A DNA stretch of 64,000 bases from Cyclina sinensis (taxonomy: Eukaryota > Mollusca > Bivalvia > Venerida > Veneridae): assembly GCA_012932295.1 (NCBI GenBank), contig JAAONU010000014.1, positions 20,674,065 through 20,738,064 of the forward strand, in the 5' to 3' direction. Positions 1-10,468 of this stretch are shown here, piece after piece (the first letter of the stretch is position 1; each line of letters begins with the position of its first letter). The position numbers and the translations under genes were made by a program. Below the pieces are notes generated by a model. The model was given only the letters and a program-made list of their open reading frames with translations, did no database searches and was not told the origin of the DNA.

Positions 1-738
1 AGTCGATCTTATGAAGAATGAAGAATGTAATAAAGGCAATTTATTTCAATATCCTGATGTAATTAAATAAATTCTAATTTCAGAAGCAATTTCATGAATC
101 AGTTAAGACCAAGCAACAATCACTTTCTGATTCAATAATTTTAATGTTTTGTTTTCGAAATACAATATTTTCCTTTATGGACTTGAGAATGATACCAAAG
201 GATTGGATCAACTTTCTTCATAATTCAGCTAGACTATGTCAAATATTGCGCAAAGCCTTCTATAACCATTTAGTATAAGGTATTAAAAATATGTAAATAC
301 ATTAATACAAATACGTACAACAACCCCAGTAAAACTACAGGCTTCAAATTCTTGTCATCATGAGAAATAACACACGAACACACTACTTAACAGTAGTTTC
401 TTATGGGACTAAGTACAACTGAAATATGACACTAAGCCGTGTATTAACAAACGAATAGAACCAAAAGTCAATTTACCTACAATAATTCCCTCCCATAGCT
501 TGATGCTCGCAAACAAATGGACCCAGTTCAGAAGTTAATTAACCAGTTTCTCTCTTCTACTGTATCAAATAGAAGATAGGAAGTGAATTTCTTCGCGATG
601 CTTCTATAATCATGCACTACCAGGCATGACTAAATCTGCCTGTTTGACATTTATGTTTCAGGAAACAATGAACAAGCATTTGTGGATTACTCTAGATATT
701 TTGTAAATACATATTACTTTGTCCTATGTGACATTATT
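1..738. other. Non-coding, probably receptor intron
   Basis: AT-rich sequence with no exon-like open frame having good splice borders on either strand. It is probably intronic to the minus-strand receptor gene because the coding part is incomplete at 1699. No repeat is recognised. Confidence 0.5.
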
Positions 739-952
739 TTAACCCTTAACCTGCTGGAACCGAAAGTGATTAGTGTTTGCCAACAGTACAGAGCCAGGCC
801 AGCCTGCACATCCGTGCAATCTGACCAGGCTCTATACTGTTGGTAGCTCCATTTTTGTATTTTGATATTGAAATCCCTTAAACTTTGAATGGACTGTTCC
901 ACTTTCAAAGCTGGGCAAATCCATTACAAAAATTCAGCATGTTCAGGGTTAA
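739..952. mobile_element. MITE-like element with TTAACCCT ends
   Basis: An about 214-bp unit is bounded by TTAACCCTTAACCTGCTGGA on the left and by an inverted, imperfect version on the right (reverse complement CTTAACCCTGAACATGCTGA). The interior carries two facing arms around 774-843: CAACAGTACAGAGCCAGGCC and its imperfect complement ending CTCTATACTGTTG. They would form a long hairpin. From memory, this GTGCAGTCTGACCAGGCTCTATACTGTTG-type sequence is a common interspersed repeat in bivalve genomes. The minus-strand open frame here is a by-product of the repeat. Confidence 0.6.
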
Positions 953-1698
953 GAAACCTGAAATGACAAAGGCACCATAAGACTACACAATATTTATTGT
1001 ATAGAACCATGACCACAGAATGTAGAGGTGAAGACTGAAACAATGAGAACAATAACGGCGATAAAGATAATTTTATCAGACAACTCGGATGTGCGTTACA
1101 TCTATAAATGTCAGGTTTGGCAGTTAAATTCCTCAGGTCGTAACCTGTAGATGCTGCTGGAATGTTACAGCCTATGTATTCCCAAGTTTGGTCTCATTTA
1201 TGTTCAGAAACTGTCACATGAATGATAAATGGTGTAAATTAGAATATATTGGAAGTATCTCATGTGTATTCCTGTTTGATATATTGTTAGACATGCGTTA
1301 CTTAAGATAACAAGAAAACTATAAACAGTAGAATTAAAAGCAGAGCGATTTTAATGGATTTTTTACTTAAAAAAGGAAATAAAATGCATGGCAAAAGCGA
1401 TATTATTATAGAAAATAAAACTTAAACTGCATTAATTTTGTATCAAAAGGCACAAGACCTAAGATTTATTGAAATACTTGATGTTGAATGCGCATTTAGG
1501 TCTTTTTCTAATGAGCTTCAATCTTTTTTATCAACGAAATATGTATAAGACATTTAATTATCCAATTACCCAGTACTTATCCGACAGCATATTAAATGTT
1601 ACAGTCTACGTACAGTGATGCAGAGGGCTGAACATTTAAACAATAAAAGTCGACTGAATGAAACAAAGAAAATAAGCGTTGAGATATAACACACTTAC
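953..1698. other. Intron 3' of the last visible receptor exon
   Basis: No coding segment, RNA gene or strong repeat is visible. It was searched on the minus strand for the next (S1) receptor exon without success. Confidence 0.5.
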
Positions 1699-1827
1699 CA
1701 GGATGGTCACAACCCGTGCTGTTCTACCCACCAGTGGGAAAGGATGCGAAATGTTTTCTGAGCTAAACCGTTTCCCAATCTGAAGCCGGGAACCAAAGAT
1801 TTCAGCCTCAGAGTGCCACTCACCAAT
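1699..1827 (-). CDS. Glutamate receptor linker exon leading into the ligand-binding S1 segment (last in window)
   Basis: This 129-nt exon (43 codons, phase 0/0) has acceptor GATTTATAG and donor ATCCTG|GTAAGT. It starts IGEW, like the family's I-G-x-W, and ends GRTARVVTIL, matching the V-T-T-I-L strand that opens S1 before the E-x-P-Y/F-V motif. The following exon (EEPYV-like, glutamate-binding arginine, channel) was sought in 1-1698 on the minus strand and not seen, so the gene probably continues past base 1. The AMPA, kainate or delta/invertebrate-specific class cannot be settled because the ligand-binding and pore exons are outside the window. Confidence 0.85.
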
Positions 1828-2318
1828 CTATAAATCAATATCAAATTGAAAATGCATAATATCATTTAGTAAATAAACATTTAGATAAGACCATTTGTGT
1901 TATATACGAACTGAATATTGTGAGATAAACTATTTAAAACTGGAGAATTACGATTAATTCAATTGTTTTAAACCAAAAGTGGAATAATTGATAAAAAGTA
2001 AATCGTAGAATGTTATTACGAGAAAGTTGAAAAATGTAGCAACTTTGAAAAGAATTTGCAATGCAGAAACAATGTCTAGATAGGATTGAACGGAATGACA
2101 TAAATTGTAAGGAAAGGTGTATACACTTCAGACATTTTTACGTCAAAAATGACTACATTTTAGAGCATAGACTTGGTAAAGAAAATGATAAAGGCAACAA
2201 CATCTGTAATGTAATAAGCATAATGTTGTTGATACTGATGAATGTATAGGTATATATTATTAGCAGTTGTGAAAGCTGCTGTAAAATACCAGAAGTATGA
2301 AAGTTATGGTAATGGTAC

Positions 2319-2423
2319 CTTGTGGGTAGAATATCCAGATATTTCTGTCAGAAGTATTGTTAAATTGTTTCTCTGTCCTTGCTCATCAAACTGTATAAGA
2401 CCAGATTTTCCATCAAAGGATAT
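2319..2423 (-). CDS. Glutamate receptor exon with the F-x-G-x-(T/S)-G-x-I-x-F signature
   Basis: This 105-nt exon (35 codons, phase 0/0) has acceptor GTTTCAG and donor CACAAG|GTACC. It encodes ISFDGKSGLIQFDEQGQRNN followed by LTILLTEISGYSTHK. The pattern F-x-G-x-(T/S)-G-x-I-x-F-x-x-x-G-x-R is diagnostic of the segment closing the amino-terminal domain in AMPA, kainate and delta-type receptors. The donor GTACC lacks the usual purine at intron position +4, so it is the weakest splice site of the gene. Confidence 0.9.
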
Positions 2424-3528
2424 CTGAAACAGAAATATTATATCTTTGTGCCTCAATTTTGCGTATATATCTTGTAAAAGCTAACAAAGCGAGTTTGTTT
2501 CAGCAACTACAAAAAGTCAAATTATACATTCAATCCATTTTAATTTCTTAAGACTTAATTTAGAAAGAAAGTCTTCTTTACACATAAAAAAGCTCAACAA
2601 CTTTTAAAACCTGACACGATCATTAAACAGATATCGACACATAACTTTAAAATTCCAAATCTTTTAAGTTCAGGAAATGGATTACTTGTTTTCTCTTGTG
2701 TGTTCCTTTAAAGATACACCTTTATCAGATGAACGCATTCAAAAATGATTTCGACATCACAAATATTTCTAAGGCTTTCTTTTATGCATGATGATAATTT
2801 ATCAGGCTTTGGAAGCAATAGATGAAAATTTAGCCAATGGAATCACTAAAGAAAGAAAAACTTGCCAAGGTGAATGCAAGTTGTGATAAAGAAACTTTAA
2901 TTCAAAAATGTCATGAAATCTTCAATTAATGTTCTTAATAATTGGCCAAAGCGACCGTAAATAATTTTGTAAAAAATGCATTCATGTGAAGTGGTAGAAA
3001 AACAAACTGACATATTAGATAATATCTCTAGTAAAGAAAAGAGTTTTACTCTCAATGAGTGACGCCGAATACTTCAAGAATATTATGACTGGCCCGGTCA
3101 TAAATATGATTAACAAATATACTGCGAAGTATACTTTGATTAATATTGATTAAATGTGTAAATGAACTCTTTCCTATTTATAATTTACATGATCTTAGGA
3201 CACCCACTGTGCTTTCAACACTAGTCAAATCGTCATGCTTGTTTGTGATGTTACAACTTAACATATAAATTTAAATTAAATAGGTTGAGCTTTAAAACAA
3301 TCAAATGCTTATGGATATTGTAATCTGTAATCTTGCGATTTTAAAAAGATTGTCAACATTCGGCGACACTACCCAAATGGTTGCTTTGTCATTAATAATA
3401 GAACCACAGTTATTGTCTTTAATTTTCACACAAATTGCAACTAAACCTTGAAATGACACTCTTTGTATATGGCTGTAACGTTTCTCTTGTATTAAAATCT
3501 GTTTATTACATAATAATTAAATACTTAC
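2424..3528 (-). other. Receptor intron, 1,105 bp
   Basis: This intron lies between the QDAV exon and the FDGKSG exon. It has a proper donor at its high-coordinate end (GTAAGT, 3528-3523) and an acceptor ending at 2424. Nothing else is recognised in it. Confidence 0.75.
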
Positions 3529-3762
3529 GGAGAACAATCTGTCAACCAAGGTGTTTCTGACAAATTCTGGTGTACTATTTTCAAAGCGTCTGTTAACGAC
3601 CTCTTGTAAAAGGGCAACTGCATCTTGTGCAAGAGTTATATTGAATGTGTCTCTAACAAATTGGCCTGGTGGCCTGGAGCTATTGAAAGGGAGCATGGTG
3701 AAGACAGTGAAATTCACATGAATGTCAGGAAAATTGTCAATGATTTCAACCAGTTCATCGCC
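3529..3762 (-). CDS. Ionotropic glutamate receptor, late amino-terminal domain exon
   Basis: This 234-nt exon (78 codons, phase 0/0) has acceptor ATGTCTTTCAG and donor TCTCC|GTAAGT. It encodes GDELVEIIDNFPDIHVNFTV, then a PFNSSRPPGQFVRDTF stretch, then QDAVALLQEVVNRRF. The QDAVALLQEV helix corresponds to the family's (Y/Q)DAV helix near the end of the amino-terminal domain. The region before it is shorter and more divergent than in vertebrate kainate receptors. Sequons NFT, NSS, NIT and NST suit an extracellular, glycosylated domain. It joins in frame to the ISFDGKSG exon at 2423. Confidence 0.88.
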
Positions 3763-5575
3763 CTGAAAGACATGGATAAAAAAGTAATCGCATAGTAAAA
3801 TTCAACAAGTGGCATTGCCAACGCCGTTAGTTTAAAACAGGAAATATTTGAAACAAACTTTTAATGTATTTGAAATACTCGCGATAAAACTCTGCTTGTA
3901 TCAATCATTGGTTGGACATATTACATATATTCTGTATTGTTGTGATATTTCAGGTACATATTTAAATAAGCTCTTGGCTGAATAATAACTATTGCAGGTC
4001 TTACACAATTGTGTGTCATTTTATAAAAAATAAGACATTAAAAACAAATATTTGGCGTCAGACAGAGGTTTGACGTATAAAACTATAAAATACAAGGACA
4101 CCGTTTAAGACAATATCATTGGCAGATAAAATAAGATAAGATACATCCATTCAGCATAAGTAATTTAACATTTTAAACTTTCTAAATGAATGATAATACA
4201 TGTATTTTTTATCATTAAAACACAAGCAGAAATGCTTTACAATCACATTAAGGTATTTAAAACATTGACAATATATACAATTTCATGGTATATAACAGCA
4301 TAGGTAGTAAATTGTATATACTTAAAGCTTATTGGCATGTCATTTTCATGTCTGCGGACTCAATGATTGATACGACTAGACGAATCTTGACATCATCATT
4401 CGTATTTTTTCAACTTAAATTAATGAAATTGAAGGATCACATATTCTCTGATATCAATCAATCTGAAGGGTTGATCATTAAGTTCCAGCCAATTATTTTA
4501 TCGTCCATGTCGCCCGCACCAAAATACCAACGTTTAATGTTTTGAAGGATGCCGTTATACTTAACAAGGACTAGCTAGGACAAACTAGTGAATATTGTAA
4601 AGACGAACGTCATAAGTTTTAGTATATCGGCATGTGTCAATTATTAGTATCTTTACTTTATACAAGTATTAAATGAATCAATTTATATGAATGGATATGC
4701 CTTTTTAAAGAAAGTCTTTTCTTTTTTATTTTAGTTTTAATAAACAAATATCTTAGCTTTTCAAATCAGGTCGTCTCAGATTTTAATTATTTATATTTAA
4801 AAGAATTAAAAATATAATGACAAAACACATGCCTCTTTCGCAGAATGATTTAATGTTAATTAAAAATGTCATAATGTTACGTCAGTCGCATTATCTTAAA
4901 AATGCGTATTTAATTTAGTTAATATTTAAAACGAGTGTGTGATTTTGTTTTGAATATCGACTAAGTCTGCTTTTTGGTCTAGATGTGCAACTGGATGCAA
5001 TCACAGGCAAGCAGGATAGTCTTAATAAAACGAGAGTTATTACAAGAAAAAATCAGCTAGGATAACTCTCAATGCAAATGTATCTTCTCTGAGTTAAGTA
5101 ACTAAATGAAGTTATATGAACTGTGTCTTCATATTGACAGCTTTGCGACCATTTGGCATTGTGAATCTTTTTCTGTCAGAATAAATTGCTTAAATTTCAG
5201 AATACAATTATTATGGATGAATACTCAAAATATCTATCTCATTAGGACTGCACAATATTCGAAGCTAATACAAATGTGCCATATCTTTATATCTCTAGGA
5301 CTTTCTAAAGCAGGCAATTATTTATTCTTTGTTTTTCACGTTTGAATTGATGTCAAAGTTACTTATTATATAACTTTTTTTGTTACAAACACATTGTACA
5401 TGTAGTTATTTTAAAGTGCAGGTCATGAATGTCATACTTGCACCGGACGCAGTTAAAACCGTTTGAGTCTCAACGAGTTATTATAAATCATAGAGTCTCA
5501 ACTAAGTCGTTGAGGTAAGCTTTACAGCAAAAAATTAAATGTCAAAAAAAAGCACGTTATCACAAATAATATAAA
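3763..5575. other. Receptor intron, no further features seen
   Basis: This is part of the 2,282-bp intron between the micro-exon and the exon at 3762-3529. Several short open frames occur on the plus strand (4285-4545, 5106-5345), but they are AT-rich, have no recognisable motifs and look like chance. Confidence 0.55.
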
Positions 5576-5824
5576 ATGTCTCCGAACGCTCAAAGTTTGC
5601 TATTTTCTTTAGTTATTACAATATTGACATCATGTAAAGGAGCTTTCCTGCGTTGTCCCAGGGGTCATTTCAGCCTATTTCCAATCACAAGTAGCAAACA
5701 AATTTTCGACGCAATGAACAATCCTGCTGAAAAAAGGTCGTTCGAGAGTAATTACCAGCAGCAATTACATGACCAAGGCAATGATGGCCAGGCAATCAAC
5801 GATATATACAAGACAGATTGTTGA
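5576..5824 (+). CDS. Possible small secreted peptide ORF, 82 aa, opposite strand in receptor intron
   Basis: This open frame runs from ATG to TGA. The N-terminus reads like a signal peptide: a short polar start, then the hydrophobic run SLLFSLVITILTSCKG. It is followed by AFLRCPRGHFSLFP and, later, NNPAEKR, a dibasic KR resembling a prohormone cleavage site. GC content is visibly higher than in the flanks. Two mature cysteines flank the ends (CPRG and the C-terminal DC). No known family is recognised; the CPRG recalls vasopressin-type peptides, but the C-x4-C ring and neurophysin are absent. There is no visible promoter, polyA signal or partner exon. It could be a chance ORF, since many 60-90-residue frames occur here. 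Confidence 0.25.
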   Translation: MSPNAQSLLFSLVITILTSCKGAFLRCPRGHFSLFPITSSKQIFDAMNNPAEKRSFESNYQQQLHDQGNDGQAINDIYKTDC

Positions 5825-6044
5825 AGTCTTCAGAGATTATCATTGTAGATACATTGCATTCTTGTCAATCATACTCTTAGACAAAAGTTTTACTTAAATG
5901 TGAAGCAATGTTGTGTACAGCCACAGTGTCCGAATTTTATGATGAGAAGGTGCGACGTGCATCCATTTAAGGAACATAAATCATTCAGTCTGGGATTTTT
6001 CCAGTCAAATGGAAAATTAAGAGACATAAGTTTACGTAACTTAC

Positions 6045-6098
6045 CGGATCGTAGAAAAACCACTCATAAGGCGTCGAAAGCATGGCCAATGACCGAGC
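6045..6098 (-). CDS. 54-nt micro-exon of the glutamate receptor amino-terminal domain
   Basis: This very short exon has acceptor TTTCCTTTCTTACAG and donor GATCCG|GTAAGT, both strong. It encodes 18 codons, ARSLAMLSTPYEWFFYDP, in phase 0/0, exactly what the flanking exons need. The residues fit the kainate-receptor stretch A-x-x-x-G-M-x-x-x-x-Y-x-Y-I-F-T between the lobe-2 strand and the next segment. It was missed as an ORF because of its length; a longer opposite-strand open frame covers it. The motif match, good splice sites and correct phase on both sides together make it convincing. Confidence 0.82.
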
Positions 6099-6850
6099 CT
6101 GTAAGAAAGGAAATGGAATATATTAAAAGTTTCGTTATGCCAGAGGAATATTTTGTCTGTAACTTTTGTTTACACTTAATCAAGATGCCTTGTAGCAGTT
6201 TTTATTTTCTTTTTGTCTTAGTACAAGGGATGCACATCAAGCATAGTTCAATAAAGAGGTTGCTTATTAACAAATCCACTGAGCTATCATTTTCATTTGA
6301 TCCCTAAATGCCCAACGTCAGTCATAGGGTAATAATTCTTTGTCATTAACAAACTGAACATGCTCTGATTTAAGATGCAGTACGTCGATACATTCGATCC
6401 CACTTGCTCAATACGACATTATACATATTGATCATATTTTGACAAGACTCCTACGTACACAAGAGCAGTGCATACAATTTTAATTATGATGTTAATTATA
6501 ATGTTATTTATGTTATTTACATAAAGGTAATCATTGCCTCTGAAGTAAAAAATCCTTAAATCAATTTCATAATAAGGCGAAATGTGAGAATTTGGTTAAT
6601 TCAATATCAATGCAAATATTTGATTTCATAATTTTGTACTGTATTAGACAATAACTTTTTTTTCTAAATCTATTTGTCTCAAATATTGAACAAGAAATAT
6701 AAATTGATTTGAAAAGGAAATATAAATATAATAATTGCATTTTAACTGCTGTTATGTAAATATTCAAGTTTTTATTATTTGCCTTCTCAAGTGATTTCGC
6801 GAAGGTGTTTGTTTATGTTGTCCATTGCAATTCCCCGCCGATGGAATTGG
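6099..6850. other. Receptor intron, AT-rich
   Basis: This is part of the 4.2-kb intron between the exons at 10290 and 6098. No repeat or coding segment is recognised. Confidence 0.5.
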
Positions 6851-7480
6851 GAGGGGGGTACTTGAATTAAACCTTGTGAGAACTTTCAATACCAAAAGGA
6901 GACGCGCATAATTCGGTTGGACTCTTCAAAACAGATTTATGGCCCTTGATTAGTTATGCAGTATGTATACAGGGTGACATTCGTTTCCGCGCTATTTTAG
7001 GGCAACTTCTTACTGGATTTCAACGAAACTGAATGGAAACCATCAATACCAAAAGAAAATGCGAATATCAATGGCATGTTTAAGTCAGGCCATTTAACAA
7101 AAATTTTTGTCTTTAAATGCTCCTAATGTTATTTCGTTTCCGTGCTGTTTCTCTGCAACTACTTAAAGGATTTCAGCAAAACTGTGTGAGAACTTACCAA
7201 AAAGAGATGTGCATACCCTTGTCTTGTTCCGGTTTGACATTTCGACACAGAGTTATGGTCCTTGATTACTTATTCATTAGAGTAACATTTGTTTCCGCGC
7301 TATTTCTCTGCAACCGCTTACTGGATTTCATCGAAACTTTATGAAAATCATCACTACCAAAAGGAGATGTGAATGTCATTGGAATGTCCCGGTCGGACCA
7401 TTTAACACAGAGTTACAGCCCCTGAATAGTTATTCACTATGTATCAAGAATAACATTTTTTCTTGAAGCTGGAGATGAAA
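6851..7480. repeat. Degenerate tandem repeat, about 155-bp unit
   Basis: Related segments recur at about 155-bp spacing. Examples are TACTGGATTTCAACGAAACT near 7010, a variant near 7164 and another near 7317. Each is accompanied by ACCAAAAGGAGATG-like, GAGTTATGGCCCTTGATTA-like and CATTTGTTTCCGCGCTATTT-like blocks. About four units are visible, with 15-25% divergence by eye. No coding sense is preserved; the plus-strand frame 7117-7344 is repeat sequence. It resembles the tandem cores of bivalve pearl-type elements, but clear ends were not found. Confidence 0.65.
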
Positions 7481-7609
7481 ATTTAGTGCGTAATTTAAAA
7501 TGAATAACCAGGAATGACATTATCACTCCTGATCAGTGATTTGACCAAAATTTGAAAAGTAAGAAAAAAGACTGTGTTATTCAACATCGAGAGGTTTTTT
7601 TTTCAAAAT

Positions 7610-8110
7610 GGGGATGTTGATGAAACTTGGAGTTCTATTTGTCATTGCTGCATCTAAAAATAACAGTCTTGACAAAAATTAATGGTTTAGATATAAAAAG
7701 AGCTCTTCCTAAAAGTTTTCCATGATTTCCTGAGAATTGTATAAATTTCTTGTATAAAGAAAGCTGGTTTTTACATACAAAATTAATGCTTTTTTCGCAA
7801 CTCCTCCTACATTGTGCATGCAATTCCCACCACACTTTCACATAATGACTACATACATCATTTGCTGTAGTTCATATTGTCAGGATTTTGTGATGGCATT
7901 ATTTTTGAAGGAGTTATTGCCCTTCGATGATTTTAATAATTAATGTATAAATGTTTCTGTGCGCAACTATTCCTACCTTTTGTATGCAACTTCCGCTATA
8001 CTTTTACTATGAACTGCAGTGCATAGTTTTCGACTGTATAATTTTTGAAGGCGTTATTGCTCTTCGATCGTAACCAGAAAGTCATTGTTTGAAAAACCTA
8101 TCACTGATTT
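7610..8110. repeat. Second degenerate tandem core, about 166-bp unit
   Basis: CGCAACTCCTCCTACATTGT near 7797 is echoed by CGCAACTATTCCTACCTTTT near 7963. Both are followed by blocks of the type TTTTTGAAGGAGTTATTGCC (near 7903) and TTTTTGAAGGCGTTATTGCT (near 8044). At least two units, perhaps three, are present. The unit differs from the array at 6851-7480, so two unrelated cores lie next to each other. Confidence 0.5.
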
Positions 8111-8799
8111 TTTCCCATTTTCTTAATGTGCAAATTCTGACTTAACCCTTTCTTCAAACAAGAACCAATCGGCGGAGGATATACTGTCTGTGACAGAGTC
8201 TCGTTTTCATTTTAGTTTGTGTTGTAACCTACTCTTTTATAATATTCACATTCAATTTTTAATATTACAATTATGCTGACTTACTACAATTGTTTAAACA
8301 GTAAGTCGGCTTCCTCCTAACATACTAGCATTGTGATTACTATTACAAAATGGAACAAACATATTAGATACTTGAATAATAAGAAACCATGATAGTTTTC
8401 AGATACTGCAAGGATATTGTGTGTTTGTGTAATGCTATTATTGGTAGGCAGTATTATATGATATTTCGCATTACAGTTGGAAAGAAAAAAAACACAGCCA
8501 GTTGGTTTGCAACAAGTTTCTTCTATCAAGTGAACATCTGTGTAAAGTAATTTCTGAATCCTTTAATGTACCCCAGAGTTTCAGGGCGAACTCCAGCATA
8601 AACAGAGACATTTTTCATTATCATTTGAAATGTAGTTTTTTAAACTTGATCTTAGACACCTCAGTCATGTGCACGGTATGGCGCCTTAAAGTGATGCTCT
8701 TTTGTGCGAATGGATGAAGTACAAAATAGCAGAGTGGACAAAAGCATTAAGGCTGGCAGTATCTTATATTATCTAGGAAAAGTTCTTTTTACCTTGACC

Positions 8800-8988
8800 A
8801 TGGCCACACAAATCCTAGTTTTATTTTCAACACTTCATCTCTGTGTAATGCATGTTTGTATCAAGTTATATCAAACTTTTAACGACAAGCAGAGTGAAAG
8901 CATTCAGATGGACAAAAAGGACGGATGGAGAGTTCGACTACTGTATGCACTCATCCGGGAGGCATTAAAAAGACAACGACGTAAATAG
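8800..8988 (+). CDS. Possible small secreted or basic-helix peptide ORF, 62 aa
   Basis: The larger frame opens at 8704. The ATG at 8800 has an excellent initiation context (ACCATGG) and starts a signal-like stretch, MATQILVLFSTLHLCVMHVC. The rest is short and charged, ending GWRVRLLYALIREALKRQRR plus a lysine, which would form a basic amphipathic helix. GC content rises over 8880-8990. The frame ends in TAG just after a possible donor (CGAC|GTAAAT), so it could also be an exon that continues. No family is recognised. It lies on the strand opposite to, and inside the 4.2-kb intron of, the receptor gene. Chance origin remains likely. Confidence 0.22.
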   Translation: MATQILVLFSTLHLCVMHVCIKLYQTFNDKQSESIQMDKKDGWRVRLLYALIREALKRQRRK

Positions 8989-9637
8989 CATTTTAAGGAC
9001 CATAAGATTTGAAACACATTTGACTACAACCGGATTAGAAATTGTCGTATCAGAAATTGTTTGCTTATCTGTCTAGTTGCCTTAATGAAAGCATTCAACT
9101 GTGGCAATTATCTTCACACGTTACTATTTTTTAAATTGTAATAAAATTCGATAATTTGATAAATTGATTAATAATGCCTTGTTAAGATCTAAACAAGAGC
9201 AACTGATCCAAACTCATACCGATGCGCTCCGCTCGTTAATTACGTAATAAGTCTGAATGCAGACGCGTAGTGGCAATATGTAATTAAACAACAATTGTCA
9301 ATACCTCAACAATAACTCAAATATAAAAATATCTTATTCAATATTTCTACAGCATGCAGTAATAACCTGATATTGAATTTTCCGGCATAGGTAAAAAAAT
9401 ATTGTTTGCGAAGGAAACAATATAAACAGAGACAACAATCTTGAGTGGGTTGAAGCAGGCTGAGGGTAAATACAAAGATATTTTTCAACGCAAATGTGAT
9501 GTCAATATGAAATTTTATGAGAAGAAGCTAATTATCTATAATATTTTTTTTCTATTTTAAGTTATAAAAGTTTAAACTAATAATTAGTTTGCCTTGTTCT
9601 GTATAGTAGAAAGTTAATCTTTACATCCTCCTTGCGC

Positions 9638-9842
9638 TTTAGTGTTAGTTTACACTTCAGTGTTAGACTTCTGTTAGTGTTAGTTTACACTTCAATGTTA
9701 GACTTCTGTTAGTTTACACTTCAATGTTAGACTTCTGTTAGTGTTAGTTTACACTTCAATGTTAGACTTCTGTTAGTGTTAGTTTACACTTCAATGTTAG
9801 ACTTCTGTTAGTGTTAGTTTACACTTCAACGTTAGACTTCTG
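9638..9842. repeat. 35-bp minisatellite, about six copies
   Basis: The unit TTAGTGTTAGTTTACACTTC + AATGTTAGACTTCTG repeats about six times with almost no divergence. One copy is shortened by deletion of the TGTTAG step (near 9710), and the first and last copies carry single changes (CAGTG and CAACG for CAATG). Each unit contains internal near-repeats of GTTAG. It is intronic to the receptor gene. The high identity suggests recent expansion and length variation between alleles. Confidence 0.9.
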
Positions 9843-10289
9843 AAATTCCATAAAGGAGAACGTGCATTTAATATAAGGACAAACTGTCCCATTTGCTTAT
9901 CACTCTACTAAAAGCACAGGTAGAAATTAAAACACAGTGCAGGTATATGAGTGTTTATTGTTTTTTTAAAAAAGGCATTAACAAAACCTTTTAAAAAAGT
10001 TCTTAGTATACAAATTTAAAAAAAAATGCATTTAAGACAAGAACTTTGAACTATTTACAAATTTCATGTACTAAATTAAAATTATATCTGTATACCGATG
10101 ACCTTTTTGAATGTAGTTTACTGTAAAATGTAAAGGTGTTAGAATAATTGGTCTAGTAATTCAGCCTCTCAATTAGTTCTTGGTTAACAATAGGTTGACA
10201 TAAAAGCAGAAGTTCTGCCAGGAAAGCATGAATACAAAGCATAAGAAATACACACATAAGCAATAGACAAATCCATATCTTGGACATAC

Positions 10290-10468
10290 CGTTTCAAGTA
10301 GAATCTCCACATTTCGTTTGCCACAAAAGACTATTGATCTCATCATGAACACCCGCCTCATATGAACAAGATGATCTCGGACCTGTTTCTCGTTTGTTTC
10401 CTTGTTTAATCGCCACGATTTGATCATCAGTTCATGGTCAGTAAGTAGCTTTTCGACAACGGATGTTC
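10290..10468 (-). CDS. Ionotropic glutamate receptor, amino-terminal domain exon
   Basis: This 179-nt exon has acceptor GTATGATTACAG and donor AACG|GTATGT. It enters with two bases of a split codon and leaves in frame. It encodes TSVVEKLLTDHELMIKSW, then a charged linker, then RSIVFCGKRNVEILLET. In kainate receptors this corresponds to the lobe-2 stretch running from the G-L-I-x-L-Q-E-L helix to the strand with I-x-x-x-C-x-x-x-x-A-x-x-I-L. Phase continuity with the exons at 33151 and 6098 is exact. An open frame extends past the donor on genomic DNA, so an ORF caller would wrongly add CPRYGF and a hydrophobic tail; those residues are intronic. Confidence 0.88.

Noticed and set aside
5900..6307. 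135-residue plus-strand open frame with several cysteines
   Set aside because: It starts at a GTG and overlaps, on the opposite strand, the well-supported 54-nt receptor exon at 6045-6098. The raised GC there is explained by that exon.
9638..9842. CRISPR-like array
   Set aside because: Units are directly adjacent with no unique spacers and the context is an animal intron; it is a minisatellite.
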